31,561 bases of DNA from an uncultured Peptococcaceae bacterium (lineage in GTDB: Bacteria; Bacillota; Peptococcia; Peptococcales; Peptococcaceae): the NCBI GenBank assembly GCA_934229395.1, contig CAKQDL010000018.1:1-31561 (forward strand), in the 5' to 3' direction. The notes beneath the pieces were generated by a model. The model saw only the letters and a list, made by a program, of their open reading frames with translations, searched no databases and was not told the DNA's origin. Shown piece after piece: positions 31,521-31,561 of the stretch. Positions within the stretch are counted from its first letter, which is position 1. The number at the start of each line of letters is the position of its first letter. Position numbers and translations under genes: made by a program.

Positions 31521-31561
31521 TCCTGGCAATGACCTATCTTTCCAGCAAAAGAATAGCAAGT
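31521..31561 (-). rRNA. rrf: 5S ribosomal RNA, 3' end (cut by window edge)
   Basis: The minus strand reads GCTGGAAAGATAGGTCATTG then CCAGGAT, the usual 3' end of bacterial 5S rRNA (consensus GGGAGAGTAGGTCNNTGCCAGG). About 40 bases are visible. A terminator follows at once, so this is the end of an rRNA operon whose 16S and 23S genes should lie to the right of the window. Confidence 0.82.

Noticed and set aside
1..31561. CRISPR array, tRNA gene, prophage or plasmid origin
   Set aside because: I looked for regularly spaced repeats, cloverleaf ends, integrase or replication genes and saw none; the only mobile element is the IS30 copy.

Overview
The window reads as the chromosome of an anaerobic, moderate-GC Bacillota (Firmicutes). 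The evidence is the rpsL-rpsG-fusA-tuf order, a separate rpoB-rpoC unit nearby, strong AGGAGG ribosome binding sites, frequent TTG/GTG starts and consensus sigma-A promoters. RpoB and RpoC look more like Negativicutes than Bacilli to me, but I could not test this. Almost every gene is on the minus strand, so transcription runs from the right edge to the left.

Layout by coordinate. 1-3.4 kb: the str operon (rpsL, rpsG, fusA, start of tuf) behind a near-consensus promoter and a leader of about 165 nt. 3.6-3.8 kb: a small membrane/coiled-coil protein with its own promoter and terminator. 4.0-11.0 kb: rpoB-rpoC. 11.2-12.1 kb: a single TPR gene. 12.2-26.7 kb: a 17-gene bacterial microcompartment (BMC) operon for anaerobic choline breakdown. 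27.0-30.3 kb: a four-gene operon encoding a TPR protein, a DUF4037-type protein, a DUF4125-type protein and a MerR/BmrR-type regulator. 30.4-31.5 kb: an IS30-family element with its transposase in two frames. 31.5 kb to the end: the 3' end of a 5S rRNA gene and its terminator.

How the BMC operon should work. CutC, a glycyl radical enzyme activated by CutD, splits choline into trimethylamine and acetaldehyde. An acylating aldehyde dehydrogenase with catalytic Cys251 makes acetyl-CoA, a PduL-type phosphotransacylase makes acetyl phosphate, and EutQ/EutP-like proteins may make ATP and acetate. Seven shell proteins are encoded: BMC-H, BMC-H with a C-terminal domain, EutS-like, GrpU-like, PduT-like trimer, tandem-domain trimer and an EutN pentamer. 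A PduS-like Fe-S flavoprotein sits directly beside the PduT-like shell protein.

The most unusual points are these. A second aldehyde dehydrogenase paralogue, next to cutC, has Ser in place of the catalytic Cys. The locus has no alcohol dehydrogenase but does have an Fe-S electron-transfer set that could export reducing equivalents through the shell. A shell protein carries a SAP/Rho_N-like C-terminal domain. An EutT-like protein sits in a B12-independent pathway. The operon promoter has a 20-bp spacer, as MerR-type activators require, and a MerR gene lies just upstream. Ribosomal protein S12 carries Arg at position 88, a position where Lys-to-Arg is a known streptomycin-resistance substitution.
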